Part shown: in pieces, positions 9,977 through 19,935 of the stretch | How the letters are laid out: each line of letters starts with the position of its first letter | How positions within the stretch are numbered: the stretch's first letter is position 1 | NCBI RefSeq assembly: GCF_950295315.1 | Contig: NC_080175.1 | Coordinates: 61,980,487-62,044,486, forward strand | Direction: 5' to 3' | Length of the DNA: 64,000 nt | Source of the DNA: Erinaceus europaeus | Lineage: Eukaryota; Chordata; Mammalia; Eulipotyphla; Erinaceidae | Program-made: the position numbers and the translations under genes | The notes under the pieces: generated by a model | The model's input: only the letters and a program-made list of their open reading frames with translations | The model's database searches: none | What the model was told of the DNA's origin: nothing

Positions 9977-10172
9977 TAACTTGTTACAAGTTTTATTTTT
10001 TTTCACAAGTAAGTGATTACAGCTATCAAGCCTTCATATGAGGAATCATCTGTTCATATGGTAAGGTATTAAACTGTAAGAAGTTCCTCCATATCCAACC
10101 TATGTGAATTAACAACATTCACATATTCTTGTACACTTAACTGGGGTATCTTGTCTTGCCACCATAAGCCAT

Positions 10173-10256
10173 GCCTTTGTCAGCCAACAATTTAAAGATG
10201 TTTCCCTTTATAACATCACCCATGCCACAGACATCCTTTACTACCCCCAAAGACAA
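10173..10256 (+). pseudogene. Short integrase-like segment outside pol (copy A)
   Basis: Twenty-eight open codons resemble the integrase core after its second catalytic Asp as seen in copy B: QQFKD...YNITHATDI.Y.PQ against KQFKD...WNITHTTDI.Y.PQ. The same segment occurs in copy B at 23194-23277 in addition to its real integrase, so it is a diverged duplication, not the main gene. Surrounding frames (10020-10410) are broken and I do not recognise them. Confidence 0.5.
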
Positions 10257-10359
10257 ATGGCTGTTCCCCTAGACATCACATATACTGACTTCTTCCCTTA
10301 GACTTAAGATATGATCCTACCTCTTCATACCAATAGATACATTCCCCCTTCCTTACCTG

Positions 10360-10687
10360 TCTACCCTTAGTTGTAGGACCCTAGTTTGTTTTACTTCTTC
10401 TGCTCACAATAGGTCCTATATATTTTTTAAACATTCTAATTAGTTTATTAATGAGAAAGAAGGAGGAGAAAGAAATAATCAGATATCTTTCTGGTACATG
10501 TGCTGCCAGGGATCGAACTTGGGATCTCACACTTGAGAGTCTAACGCCTTATCCACTGCGACACCTCCCAGACCACGGTCCTATAATTCTTAACAAGCTC
10601 ATGGCCTTTTTGCAGCAACAGATTGATGCCATAAAGATGCAACCTATACAAACTCACTATCATAGGCTGGACATGGCAGAATATTGA
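10360..10687 (+). pseudogene. env: env transmembrane-subunit tail of copy A, split by a SINE
   Basis: The end of a retroviral envelope TM subunit is visible: a Leu-rich membrane segment and the start of the LTIGPI motif at about 10375-10420, then on the far side of the SINE the conserved LNKLMAFLQQQI type cytoplasmic start at about 10588-10640, ending at a TGA (10685-10687). The SINE lies at 10421-10576. No surface subunit, furin site or fusion peptide is recognisable upstream. Env is therefore a remnant only, in both copies. Confidence 0.65.
10421..10576 (-). mobile_element. tRNA-derived SINE, family 3, inside ERV copy A
   Basis: The reverse complement has a tRNA-like head (TGGGAGGTGTCGCAGTGGATAA as A-box region, GTTCGATCCCTGGCAGC as B-box region), then CACATGTACCAGAAAGAT and a T-rich/CTTTCTCATTAATAAA tail. 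The target duplication GGTCCTATA flanks it at 10412-10420 and 10577-10585. Copy B carries the same SINE at the same site (22868-23029). Confidence 0.92.
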
Positions 10688-11002
10688 GTTGCTGTGGAGG
10701 ATTTGCCCCCCTCCATCAGAACGTCCACCATGTAGAGGGCTGGCTAGCCAATGACATGTAAGAGGAAACTAGCGCTATCTAGTCAACCTAAGACAGGGCA
10801 CCTGGTACTACTGGGCAAAAATGACCAGGTGTTTCAATGACGGGTAAGATGGAAGGCTGATCCCCAACCTAAGACAGGCACAGTCCACCCTGCCACAAAG
10901 TGCACCAAACATCAAAACATGATGTAAGACAGGGGGACATGTGGGGAGCCACACGTGCCCTCAAGGTTGCTATTGGCATGGCCATAGAGTTTATGTTAAA
11001 AA
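10688..11002 (+). other. Post-env segment with an embedded PPT/LTR-start-like junction
   Basis: The segment is non-coding and shared with copy B (22437-22756). At 10931-10950 a purine tract, AGGGGGACA, is followed by TGTGGGGAGCC. This resembles the polypurine tract and LTR start of IAP-type class II elements, but this is not the LTR the provirus actually uses. Confidence 0.45.
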
Positions 11003-11010
11003 ATAGTTCC

Positions 11011-11297
11011 TGGGAATCGGGCGGTGGCGCAGCGGATTTAGCACAGGTGGTGCTAAGTGCAAGAACTGGCTTGAGGATCCCAGTTTGAGCCCCCGGCTCC
11101 TCAACTGCAGGAGAATCACTTCACGGGTGATGAAGCAGGTCTACAGGTGTCTTTCTCTCCCCCTGTCTTCCCCTCCTCTCTCCATTTTTCTCTGTTCTAT
11201 CCTACGACCACAATATCAGTAATAACAACAATATAATTACAACAATAAAACAACTAGGGCAACAAAGGCAAGATACAAAAAAAAGGGGGGGGATAAG
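11011..11297 (+). mobile_element. tRNA-derived SINE, family 1, inside ERV copy A
   Basis: The head GGGCGGTGGCGCAGCGG and the B-box-like GTTTGAGCC are followed by the family body (CTGCAGGAGAATCACTTCACGGG), a CT-rich run and an (ACAATA)/(CAACAA) tail. The 8-bp target duplication ATAGTTCC is at 11003-11010 and 11298-11305. Copy B has the same SINE at the same site (22144-22428). Confidence 0.92.
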
Positions 11298-11423
11298 ATA
11301 GTTCCCGCTTCCCTACACCTTAGAGTCTTTGTTAAAAGATAAGTTCTTTTTCCCCATGAATCACCCAGGACCTTCCAGATAACGGCTGACTACCATGACA
11401 AATAATATAAAATATAATAATAA

Positions 11424-11651
11424 ATGAATAGGAAAGATACATACCCCAATACTCAGTTGGTCAAGGCACCAAACCTCTTTTTCTATAAAGCATTCAAATC
11501 AGATGCCCTGCTGACCACGAGAAGCAGATTGTTTGTGTTTCTTCCACAGGAATCCCAGAAAAAAACATCTGGACCCCTGCACACCCTGACATCACCCACT
11601 AGATGGCACGACTACAGTGGCACACCCCCCGAAACCCTAGATGTCACCTGA
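11424..11651 (+). CDS. Small open frame of unknown function, 3' region of ERV copy A
   Basis: A 75-codon frame lies between env remnants and the 3' LTR. Copy B keeps it open for 69 codons with nearly the same sequence (21858-22067). It has a basic N-terminus, a central LFVFLPQES stretch and a Ser/Thr/Pro-rich end. A good splice acceptor (TTTGTGTTTCTTCCACAG, ending 11549) lies within it. I do not recognise a family. It could be chance, as the copies are close relatives. Confidence 0.3.
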   Translation: MNRKDTYPNTQLVKAPNLFFYKAFKSDALLTTRSRLFVFLPQESQKKTSGPLHTLTSPTRWHDYSGTPPETLDVT

Positions 11652-11728
11652 CGTGATCTGAAGAACCTGATTCACAGACTCCAAGGACAGAACTTTTTTA
11701 CTGCCTGTCTGCCTTTCCTGCTTCTGCT

Positions 11729-11947
11729 TTGACCTGTCACATTTTGGCGGTTCCAGCTCACTCTCTACAGAAAAGCAGAATTCCAGAGGCTGACCTTCCT
11801 CATGCAGCATTTCATGCCCTGCCATTTCTCCCCCTAGTCGCCTACTTTGAACTGAGACTTCTATCAGACTTGCTGGTATACCCTTTGGACACTTTAGACA
11901 ATTTTACAGCAGCTTTCTTCCCTTCACGTTACTGGTTTTTTTCATAG
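11729..11947 (+). CDS. Small open frame of unknown function just before the 3' LTR (copy A)
   Basis: A 72-codon frame has a hydrophobic centre (ALPFLPLVAYF) and a LLSDLLVYPLDTL stretch. The copy B counterpart (21541-21747, 68 codons) is almost the same, with substitutions and no stop. It lies where some retroviruses keep accessory or superantigen genes, but I see no match to a known family. Real coding status is unproven. Confidence 0.35.
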   Translation: MTCHILAVPAHSLQKSRIPEADLPHAAFHALPFLPLVAYFELRLLSDLLVYPLDTLDNFTAAFFPSRYWFFS

Positions 11948-12000
11948 ACTGATCCTGAGTAGTTCACAGACTTTACACACTGTTGCCCTTGGCATTAGAT

Positions 12001-12017
12001 AAAAGGTAAGGGAGAGA
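12001..12017 (+). promoter_or_regulatory. Polypurine tract of copy A
   Basis: AAAAGGTAAGGGAGAGA abuts the 3' LTR start. One T interrupts it; copy B has an uninterrupted AAAAGGAAAGGGGGAGA. It primes plus-strand DNA synthesis. Confidence 0.85.
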
Positions 12018-12510
12018 TGCTGGGAAATTATGCCGATGCAGTCACATCTGCCATGTTGCCCCCTCAGGCTACTACTAGTTCCCGCGAGAGTTGGGACAAT
12101 CTCGGAGTGCCTGTCTCGCCATGCTATGCCCTCAGGGCATTGTCTATATCCGCACGATATCCAGAGTGCTTTGGTTACTCCTCCCCCCTCCCATTCTCAC
12201 AAGAGTTATCATCCTATCCTGGAGTGCTAGGGTTACTCCTCCCCCTTTCCCATTCTCGCGAAAGCTGCTCCTATAAAAGCCTTTCTTCTGCCGCACCTCT
12301 CTCTCTTGCCAGGGCTTCACTCCGGTGTTCAGATGCAGGAAAGGTTACTGCGTGAGGCAGCCATTTTCGCTACCTCCACGTGGCCCAACCTGTTTCTCTA
12401 GCACCCAACTCTGAGGTGCCAGTGCAAATAAAGATTTGTGTTTCCTCTTCGCTCCGGACCCCCTCTCTCTTCTCCACAGCCCATGCACAACAACATCTGG
12501 CTCAACAACA
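12018..12510 (+). repeat. 3' LTR of ERV copy A (493 bp)
   Basis: It matches the 5' LTR with scattered substitutions, including the TATA box (12271-12279), AATAAA (12427-12432) and the copy-specific 15-bp 3' edge duplication. The ATATTT target duplication follows directly at 12511-12516. Confidence 0.95.
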
Positions 12511-12621
12511 ATATTTTATGGGAGGGTGGTGGTGAATCCATTCCATAACATATGCAAGTCCTATAGTCTCTCCTCTCCATCACCTTCTAGGCCATAACAA
12601 AGTAAAATTGAACATTTAGGA

Positions 12622-12805
12622 AGTTTAGAAGACAGTTCATCAAGTAAATTGCACATGTTTCCATGTTCAAGAAGCCAAGTTCCAGCCTTTAGCCACAACA
12701 TGAGAGCAACATGTAAAGGGGAAATTTCACAAATAATGAAGTGGTATGGTAGTGCCCCCATCTCTCTCTCTCTCTCTTACATTCTATCTAAATTAAAATA
12801 AATGC
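12622..12805 (+). mobile_element. Probable decayed SINE
   Basis: A GTGCCCCC(AT)CTCTCTCTCTCTC run followed by an A/T-rich AAATAAATG tail, with a weak tRNA-like head upstream, resembles old tRNA-derived SINEs of this window. Divergence is high. Confidence 0.4.
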
Positions 12806-13270
12806 AAGAAAAATAAATCATCCTTCAGTAATAATGAAATTGTGGGCACGAACTCTCAAGGAAGACTTGGTCCATGTAGTAGGGCCTATGTCCAAGCAGT
12901 GTTGTCTATGTATCTCTCTCTTCTAAATTCCTACCTGCAATACATGTATTTCTAGCAACAATGTATTCATCTTGCAGGCACTGAATTTCAGTGATATCCC
13001 TGGTGGCAACATAAATAAGTATACAAATAGGAAAAATGTTCAAGTACAACATAAATCTGACAACTTTTTATTTATTTTTTGTCCATAGTTAGACATGTAG
13101 ACAGGAAAAATGGCAAAGCAGTTATATACTGTTAATATTTAATATTGCTAGTATTTAAACACCAAAAATGTGATACAACCAATTCTAAAACTGATAATTA
13201 TTTATGGGTACATGTGGTATGTATGAGTTATGTCAAACAGAATATAATATACATAATTTCTGTTTAATTT
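12806..13270. other. No recognised feature, AT-rich DNA
   Basis: Nothing repeat-like or gene-like can be supported here. Confidence 0.5.
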
Positions 13271-13274
13271 ATTT

Positions 13275-13481
13275 AAATATTTTATTTATTTATTGTTGAA
13301 TAGAGACAGAGAGAAATTGAGAGAAGAGGATGAGATAGAAATGGAGAGAGACAGAGAGACACCTGCAGCACTGCTTAACAACTCATGAAGCTTTCCTCCT
13401 GTAATTGGGGGCCAGGGGCTTGAACCTGGATCCTTGTGCACCATAATGTATGTGCTTAACCATGTGCATCACCTCCTGGAC
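13275..13481 (-). mobile_element. tRNA-derived SINE, family 2
   Basis: It reads in reverse complement: tRNA-like head with a B-box-like GTTCAAGCCCCTGGC, the AAAGCTTCATGAGT block, GCAGGTGTCTC and an AAATAAATAAAATATTT tail. Copies such as 16962-17187 are close relatives. Confidence 0.88.
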
Positions 13482-13862
13482 ACTCTTCATAATTTCTTTT
13501 GTCTTAGAAAATACCTAGAACTAGTGACTTGGATTTCTATTTTCTCACTTAAAATTTAGCAAATAAATAGTTATTACCAAGTCATGCTACAATACAACCC
13601 TTATTGTAGCTATAGGATTCAAAAATAATAAAATTATGAAATTCCAATCTACATTCTTTGAGTGTGAACTGTAATCCAGTAATGATTCTGAACTTTATTT
13701 CATTATATATTTTTGGATAAAATTTTTATAAATTAGTAAACCACCTGCCCCTTATTTTATAAATATCTAAATTGATTACATCAATTCATAGTAAATTAGC
13801 ATAGATAGCTAAAGTTAATTTACTATAGATGTCTTAATATACCAGTAAAACAAAGAAGTATA

Positions 13863-13906
13863 AAACACATATATATATGTATATCTATACATATATATAT
13901 GTGTTT
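13863..13906. repeat. Perfect AT-rich palindrome, 21-bp arms with a 2-nt loop
   Basis: AAACACATATATATATGTATA is followed after TC by its exact reverse complement. It is probably derived from an AT microsatellite but is bounded by non-simple AAACAC/GTGTTT ends. Confidence 0.9.
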
Positions 13907-13979
13907 CATTTCAGCTTTTACCACCTCAGGATCTCAATCACGTGTGATTTCACTGCTCTTTACCATATATATATATATT

Positions 13980-14128
13980 TGAGAGAGACAGAGACCTCAT
14001 AGTAGCAGAGCTTCTTGCCGTGCTATGTACCTCCCATGTGGTGCTGGGGTTCAAACCTAGACATTGCTGATGGAAAAAAAATGTGTCCCACATAGTGAGC
14101 TATCTCCATATCTTCTAGCTATTATTTT
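13980..14128 (-). mobile_element. Decayed tRNA-derived SINE
   Basis: GAGAGAGACAGAGACC at the left (tail side), GGTGCTGGGGTTCAAACCTAGACA in the middle and AGTGAGCTATCTCC at the right resemble an old SINE read backwards. It is strongly diverged. Confidence 0.5.
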
Positions 14129-14149
14129 TTTAAATATCATCCAAGCAAC

Positions 14150-14500
14150 ATCAACTTACATTATACAAGAATATCTCTTTATGTTCTGTCCTGTTCATAA
14201 ATAAAAGTTATTCTTTCATTCCTTTCCCTTCTGTTAACCATCAAGTTGGTCCTATAATCTAAATTTTTATTTTTTTCTGGATTTAGTTTACTCATTTCAT
14301 AATGTGCTACATATAAGCAAAATAACATGATATTTCTCTTTCTCTGTCAAACTTATTTCACTATAGTACTGTCTAGGTCTATGCATGCTACCACAGATGG
14401 AGGGATTTCACTTTTTAAGATAACAAAAGATTCCTTTTTATTTATATACTGTAGCTTCTTTACTGAATTATCTCTGTGATCCTATAAAATGTATACAAAT
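14150..14500 (-). mobile_element. Ancient mammalian L1 fragment (ORF2 end region)
   Basis: In reverse it carries the L1 ORF2-end and 3' signature found across placental mammals (TATTTCACTATAGTA for TTTCACTTAGCATA, AGGTCTATGCATG for AGGTCCATCCATG, then GATTCC and TATACTGTAGC). It is much older than the long-3'-UTR L1s. Confidence 0.65.
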
Positions 14501-14627
14501 ACATTTAAAAAGAAAAAAAAGAAGTAAAAAACACTTGGAATTAATATTCCATTATAAATGAAAGAATTCCAGTAATATAAATAGTTATTATCCATTTACA
14601 GATAACTAAATATATTTACAGTTTTCT

Positions 14628-14869
14628 TTTTTTTTTTATTGTTGTAGTTATTATTGTTGTTGTCGTTGTTGAATAGGACAGAGAGAAATGGAGAGAGGGA
14701 GGGGAAGACAGAGAGGAGGAGAGAAAGATAGACACCTGCAGACCTGCTTCACCGCCTGTGAAGCGACTCCCCTGCAGGTGGGGAGCCGGGGTTCGAACCG
14801 GGATCCTTATGCCGGTCCTTGTGCTTTGCGCCACCTGCGTTTAGCCCGCTGCGCTACAGCCCGACTCCC
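14628..14869 (-). mobile_element. tRNA-derived SINE, family 1, young copy
   Basis: It is flanked by a perfect 16-bp target duplication, ATATTTACAGTTTTCT, at 14612-14627 and 14870-14885. The reverse complement has GGGAGTCGGGCTGTAGCGC, GGTTCGAACCCCGGCTCCCC (B box) and the CAACAACGACAACAACAA tail. It is almost identical to 39858-40149, so both are recent. Confidence 0.97.
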
Positions 14870-14885
14870 ATATTTACAGTTTTCT

Positions 14886-16961
14886 AAATATAGGAGCTGA
14901 GTGATCAAACAACCTTCCTAAATTCTGAATATGTTTGCCTAATGAACTCCCCCCAAGGCTGTTCCCTGTATCATATGAATAGACATTTTTATTCTTGAAA
15001 ACTTAGTCTTAGAAAAAAAAAAACAAAATATATTATTTTTTATCTATATGTAATTTTTCCTTAGTAATAGTCAAGAGCATGAGAGATACATACAGTTTTA
15101 AAAGCAAATCGTTTCCAGGTCTCATCTTCAGAGTTTCTTCAACTAACATAGTATTAAGTGGGTCATTATTCCTCTGAGAATTGAAAACAAATGTTCATAA
15201 ATAATTGTTTTTAAAAGCTGTAATAACATGGACTTTTATATGTCACATTTGCTTTCTAAATTCACCTTTTGTTCTGCCATATAATTTTGATATACCTTTA
15301 TATGCAATGTCCATGATTCCTTTCTGTAGCATTATCTCTAGGGAATTATGGAATTTATATAATGGAGCCCACAAGAATATGGTACCTTTGTAATTATTAA
15401 TTGTGTCAGAGGCACTATGATTCAATGCTAGGGGATTTCCAACCATTGTGTGCACACTTGATAGTGCTATTACACTGTTTAAAAGCAAGCAGGAGCACTG
15501 TGGTGTCAAGAAGCAATTTGGTTAATCTATAATCATTTACCAGAAATTAACAAGAGAATTGTTGTGGCTTACTTCTTCCTTGTATGTCTGTTTCTGTTAG
15601 GGAGTTTTCATTACTAGAGTATAACACATATTTTGGCAAAGATGATATGAGTCTGTTAAGAAGTAAATTGGGCCATAACACCCAGAGAAAATGGAACTAT
15701 TCAAGAGCTGTGTGCAATTATCAGCAAGCCCTAAGGAGAATGAAGAATGAAGTAGAACATCTGCTGCTAAGGAAAAAAATCACTACATGTAGTCAGACAA
15801 TGCCTACATGTAGTGAAAAATCAACCCAGTCACATAAGCAGGCATTCTACCATAACATCTATTGTGCATCCTCTGCTCATCCTGGATTCAACTGTGGACA
15901 AAATCTATGGTGTCCAACTGGCCTAAATGACAGTTAAATTTGGGTGAAGCAGAATAACGGACTTATGATCTAATTCCTTTAATATCTATTGAATATGCTA
16001 TTTTGTTATTTTCTACCTGGTATACCAAAAAGGTTGTGAAAACATTTTTTTAAGTATAGAAAATGCACTACAATTGGTTTCCCCAATGTAATTTTCTTTG
16101 CCAAATGCCTATATAGGCAATAGAAACTACCCATCAGCTGCCATCTAAATTAGTATTGATAGCAAATCTGTTCACAGTATGCTTTGTGGAAAGGAACAAT
16201 GAAAGAATAAAAATAACCTATTCTACATTAAGCCTAAATGTTTTTATAGGATCCATAGTGTTACTATATTACTGTTGCATTTCATAAAGTCGAATTCAAG
16301 TGCTCTAAACATTCATCTATGCAAATGCGAACAAATTATTTTCTTTTATGTGAAAACAGAATGTTCATCTCTTCACCAATAATAATTCAGCACCCACATC
16401 TTAGAACTGAAGTATGAAGTAAATGCTTATGCATTAGAAATATTTTTGAAGTATTGCCTATACAATACACAAAAAAATAATGCAAAAAAGTGTTTTTATA
16501 TAATGACCTCTGTTTTGAAGGACTGAATTTCTCATCTTATTTTACAAACTTTGGAATTACAACTGCTTCCAAATCATCAACTTCTCTTTTATAATAACTA
16601 GAATCATTCAAAAACTTTCCTTTACACAATGCACCCTGAACATTCTAGAGTTGTGCAGGAAAAGAAAGTAAACTTCTATAAAGATGACAACATACCACAT
16701 GAACACACAATTAAGAATGAATTCTCCAAGAAGTATCACAAAAAAAGTTTAACTTTGTGCTACATTTGAGAGAAAAATTTGTTTAAGACAGGGTGATATC
16801 CAATTAACAGTGTACAGCATGTAGTGGTAAGAAGACTCACATGTAAACCACCCAGCTTTGAGTCTGGCCCCCACTTTACTTTTGGGAAAGATTTAGTGCT
16901 ATGGTAACTTTTCATCTCCCCCACCATCTGTCTCCTTCTGTTTGAAAGTGTCAGCCAAGAA
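14886..16961. other. Repeat-free AT-rich stretch
   Basis: I recognise no transposon here. A 117-codon frame at 15584-15937 has no recognisable domain and includes an inverted repeat at 15781-15815. A T-rich/CTTT stretch and several A-runs are unremarkable. With 17200-18900 this is the cleanest single-copy DNA in the window. Confidence 0.5.
15781..15815. repeat. Perfect 12-bp inverted repeat with 11-nt spacer
   Basis: CACTACATGTAG at 15781-15792 and CTACATGTAGTG at 15804-15815 are reverse complements. Each arm contains the 10-bp palindrome CTACATGTAG. It lies in otherwise repeat-free DNA. Confidence 0.9.
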
Positions 16962-17187
16962 GGGGCCAGATGGTGGCACACCTGGAATGAGTGCACATGT
17001 TACAATGTGCAAGGACCCAGGTTCAATCCCCCAGTCCCTACCTGCAGGGGGAAAGCTTCAAAAGTGGTGAAGCAGTGCTGCAGGTGTCTCTCTGTCTCTC
17101 ACCCTCTCTATCCTGCCTTTTCCTTTTGATTTCTGACTGTCTCTATCCAATAAATAAATAAAGATAATTAAAAAATAAAACAAAATA
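16962..17187 (+). mobile_element. tRNA-derived SINE, family 2, with target duplication
   Basis: The 11-bp duplication TCAGCCAAGAA flanks it at 16951-16961 and 17188-17198. It shows GGCACACCTGGAATGAGTGC (A-box region), GGTTCAATCCCCCAGTC (B-box region), the AAAGCTTCAAAAGTGGTGAA block, GCAGGTGTCTCTCT and an AATAAATAAATAAAG tail. Confidence 0.96.
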
Positions 17188-17198
17188 TCAGCCAAGAA

Positions 17199-18900
17199 TG
17201 GTAGATCCTCAGCAATGGCAACTACAGAGGAAGGTATTGGCAGTTGTGAAGAGATCTTTCTTTGGGGGTGTGAAAAACTGACCTTATAGGAAACTCTGAA
17301 TCACCTGTGAAATTACCAACTTAAGGACTCAGAAACTGACACTACAACCTGAATCTAAATTGTCAAATTCTTTAAGAATTGATGCAACTGAAAGTCTGCT
17401 ATATATTTATTCTTATAACAGGTTTATATAATCAAAATATGAAGGAGTCTCTCAGCATACAATAGTCACAGTTATTTCTTAACCTCTGGGCCAGATATAT
17501 AACCATGTTTCAAATCCAACTACAAGTACCATTTGTTGTGTGACTTTGGACAAGTTTCTGCTCTAAGTTTCACTTGCATAACAATAATGACAACGGTGCC
17601 CTAAGAGACATTATCATTGTGTCAGAATTCTAAGATTGAAATGTCTTTTCCCAGTGTCTTATTTTACCTGGGTACATTTGAGATTCTAGTAAGGTAGCAT
17701 CAACAGAAGTTAATTTACCATAAGGGTGTTCACTTTTATTTTGATAGGTAAAAGAACATTACAGAGACAGAACAATAAAGGAGACCCAATAGTGACTACC
17801 CACCAAGAAATCTAAAGAATGCTAGTAGTCCTTTTGTAAAAGATATAATATTTTTTATTTAATTACTTATTTGGATGGCAGATCTTGTGGCAATTTTAAT
17901 TTTTACCAACACCACAAATGCTCAGATTTGCAGGGCCTAGACATTCATCTTATTTAGTTTAACACAGTCCATTCTAGAATTCTTAGTGTCATGTCATAAG
18001 TGATCCTCAGGCAGATGGTAGGCAGAGCAAAAGTGGACATTATGCTGTTTCATGAATAATATCAAGTATAGGTTAGGCATATAATTGACCTATTGCCCAA
18101 GAAACATTCAAAAAAAGATGCATGATTACCCATGCAAATGGTGCTAGAAAATTGACTTTAGCAAAGCCAGATTTCTAATGTGAATTTCTAACATGTACAG
18201 TTATCACCTAGAAAGCTAAGAAGTGTTTATTAGACATTGACCTTTTGACATGTGCAACTAAAACTGTACCATTAGTACCCTAAATATGCAAGCACACTGC
18301 TGGCCATTTACAGGTAAAGGCTCTTTATTTTAAAACATTTAAAACTTACAAAATGTTTTGTGGTTGTTGTTTCTGAGAGTGGTACTTTTCTGTGATAAAA
18401 CCTATTCCAGTCATATAAATTTTCTGGATGAAGTGACTATCAATAGTGTGAAAGGATACTTTTAGATAACCATAAAGTTGGTGACATGTAGCAGTGACAC
18501 CACTTCTTTTGATTATTCCCAAGAATTTTTATTATAAACTATGCTCTCTAATTAACTTTCAGTAACCATTAGCTTTCAATCCAAACATGATTTTGTTAAA
18601 AACACTAGGTATAGCAGAAACTGACCTATTTCATAAAAATAAGCTACTCTTTCTTTAAATATTTCACAGATGTGAGAAGCTCTGACAATGAATAAAAAGT
18701 TGGCTTTAAGAAATACTTATTATTGCAAAATTAGCAATACAAAGGTAGGCAATGTCATAGAAATGTCAAGTAGATAGAAATCTACAACAAAGTCCCCTGT
18801 ACGATACTCAGAGAAATAATTCTTCAGAGAGAATGGTAGAAATACATTGACAAATGAAGATTTTGCCAAGCAAAATGAGCAAGCTCAAACTAATATGTAA
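17199..18900. other. No recognised feature
   Basis: AT-rich DNA without identifiable repeats, long frames or regulatory signatures. Confidence 0.5.
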
Positions 18901-18904
18901 TTAG

Positions 18905-19935
18905 ATGGACTAGATGTCAGGTATCTGGTTCAGTGTCTAGCCCTCGAATAAATCCCTCTCCATTGTTACTGGTCATTTCTATCAGGAACAACACAATAGA
19001 CCCTTTGCGGGCCCCCATAGGACGTTGCCCTCAACTTGGATCAACAATGGTAGAGAATGTCCCATCCTCCAAAGGGAGGCTGGACAATATACTCTATGCT
19101 ACACCTGAGGAAGATGGGTCCTGATATTGGGGCAACTTGGAATGTTCCTTCCTACATATGACCACTGAATGTGAGCTCAGATCTAAAGGGATGCAGAGGT
19201 CACATAGGCTCCTAAGCTGAATATGGGCTCCAGATCACATCAAATTGATTGGGTTTACAGTCAACAATATTTATACATGTTTCCCATACTTGGAGGTACT
19301 CTCTTCCCTAAGCCAGCTTTCTGGTCCTTCTTCCAGCCATGAAATTACCTCCCCAGACAATAATTTTGATCTACCTGCATAGCAGATTTCAGGAAAAAAA
19401 AAAAAAAACCACTAGTACAGCCACAGGTCTTTTGGAATATAACTAAAATATGCCTACTAGCTACCTACAAAATTGAGGGACCCCCAACTCTTCATGTGCT
19501 CTATTCCAGCCTTTAAGTCCATTATTGGTCAACAATTTTTTAGCTTTGTATGTTAACTCTCTTTTCAGCCACCAGGTTCCAGATGCCAGCATGATGCCAA
19601 CCAGACTTCCCTGGACAGAAAAGCCCACCAATGTGTCCTGAAGTTCCACTTCCACAGAGCCCTTCCTCACTAGGGAAAGAGAGAGACAGACTGGGAGTAT
19701 GGATCAACCTGTCAATGCCCATGTTCAGCCAGGAAGCAATTACAGAAGCCAGACCTTCAACCTTCTGCATCCCACAATGACCTTGGGTCCATACTCCTAG
19801 AAAGTTAAAGGACAGGAAAGCTATCAGGGGAGGGGATGGGATACAGAGTTCTGGTGGTGGGAATTGTGCCAAGTTGTACCACTCTTATCCTATTGTTTAG
19901 TAAATGTTTCCTTTTTATAAATAAAATAGAAAACA
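18905..19935 (+). mobile_element. Older L1 3' UTR
   Basis: It opens with blocks shared (reversed) with 62600-62900 (TTGTTACTGGT, GGCCCCCATAGGAC, GGATCAACAATGGTAGAGAATG, CCTGAGGAAGATGGGTCCTG). From 19490 it continues into the common 3' UTR end (AGCCACCAGGTTCCAGATGCCA, GTATGGATCAACCTGTCAATG) and finishes in TTTTTATAAATAAAATAG. It is 5'-truncated, with no coding sequence. Confidence 0.8.

Larger units (their letters stand above)
6133..12510 (+). mobile_element. ERV copy A, class II (betaretrovirus-like) provirus, defective
   Basis: A complete provirus structure can be read: 5' LTR, primer binding site, gag, pro, part of pol, an envelope tail, polypurine tract and 3' LTR. The 6-bp direct repeat ATATTT at 6127-6132 and 12511-12516 is the target duplication, the size usual for this class. 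The element is about 1.4 kb shorter than copy B, mainly because RNase H and integrase are deleted at about 9974. It carries two SINEs inside (10421-10576 and 11011-11297), both also present in copy B. Stops and frame breaks disrupt gag, pro and pol, so no viral protein is intact. Confidence 0.95.

Noticed and set aside
9974..10020. ERV copy A as the parent of copy B
   Set aside because: Copy A lacks RNase H and integrase, which copy B has, and carries private stops; B cannot be its direct copy.
10451..10687. 78-codon frame as a separate gene
   Set aside because: Its first half is antisense SINE sequence and its second half is the env tail; the fusion is an accident of the SINE insertion.
14764..14869. 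Functional tRNA gene suggested by intact A- and B-box-like sequence
   Set aside because: No complete cloverleaf; it is the head of a SINE with target duplication and tail, and many copies exist.
15584..15937. 117-codon open frame in unique DNA as a possible gene
   Set aside because: No recognisable domain, an internal inverted repeat, no splice or poly(A) context. Its length is within chance for this much DNA.
18933..19124. 63-codon frame as coding
   Set aside because: It lies within an L1 3' UTR block also found reversed at 62700-62900.
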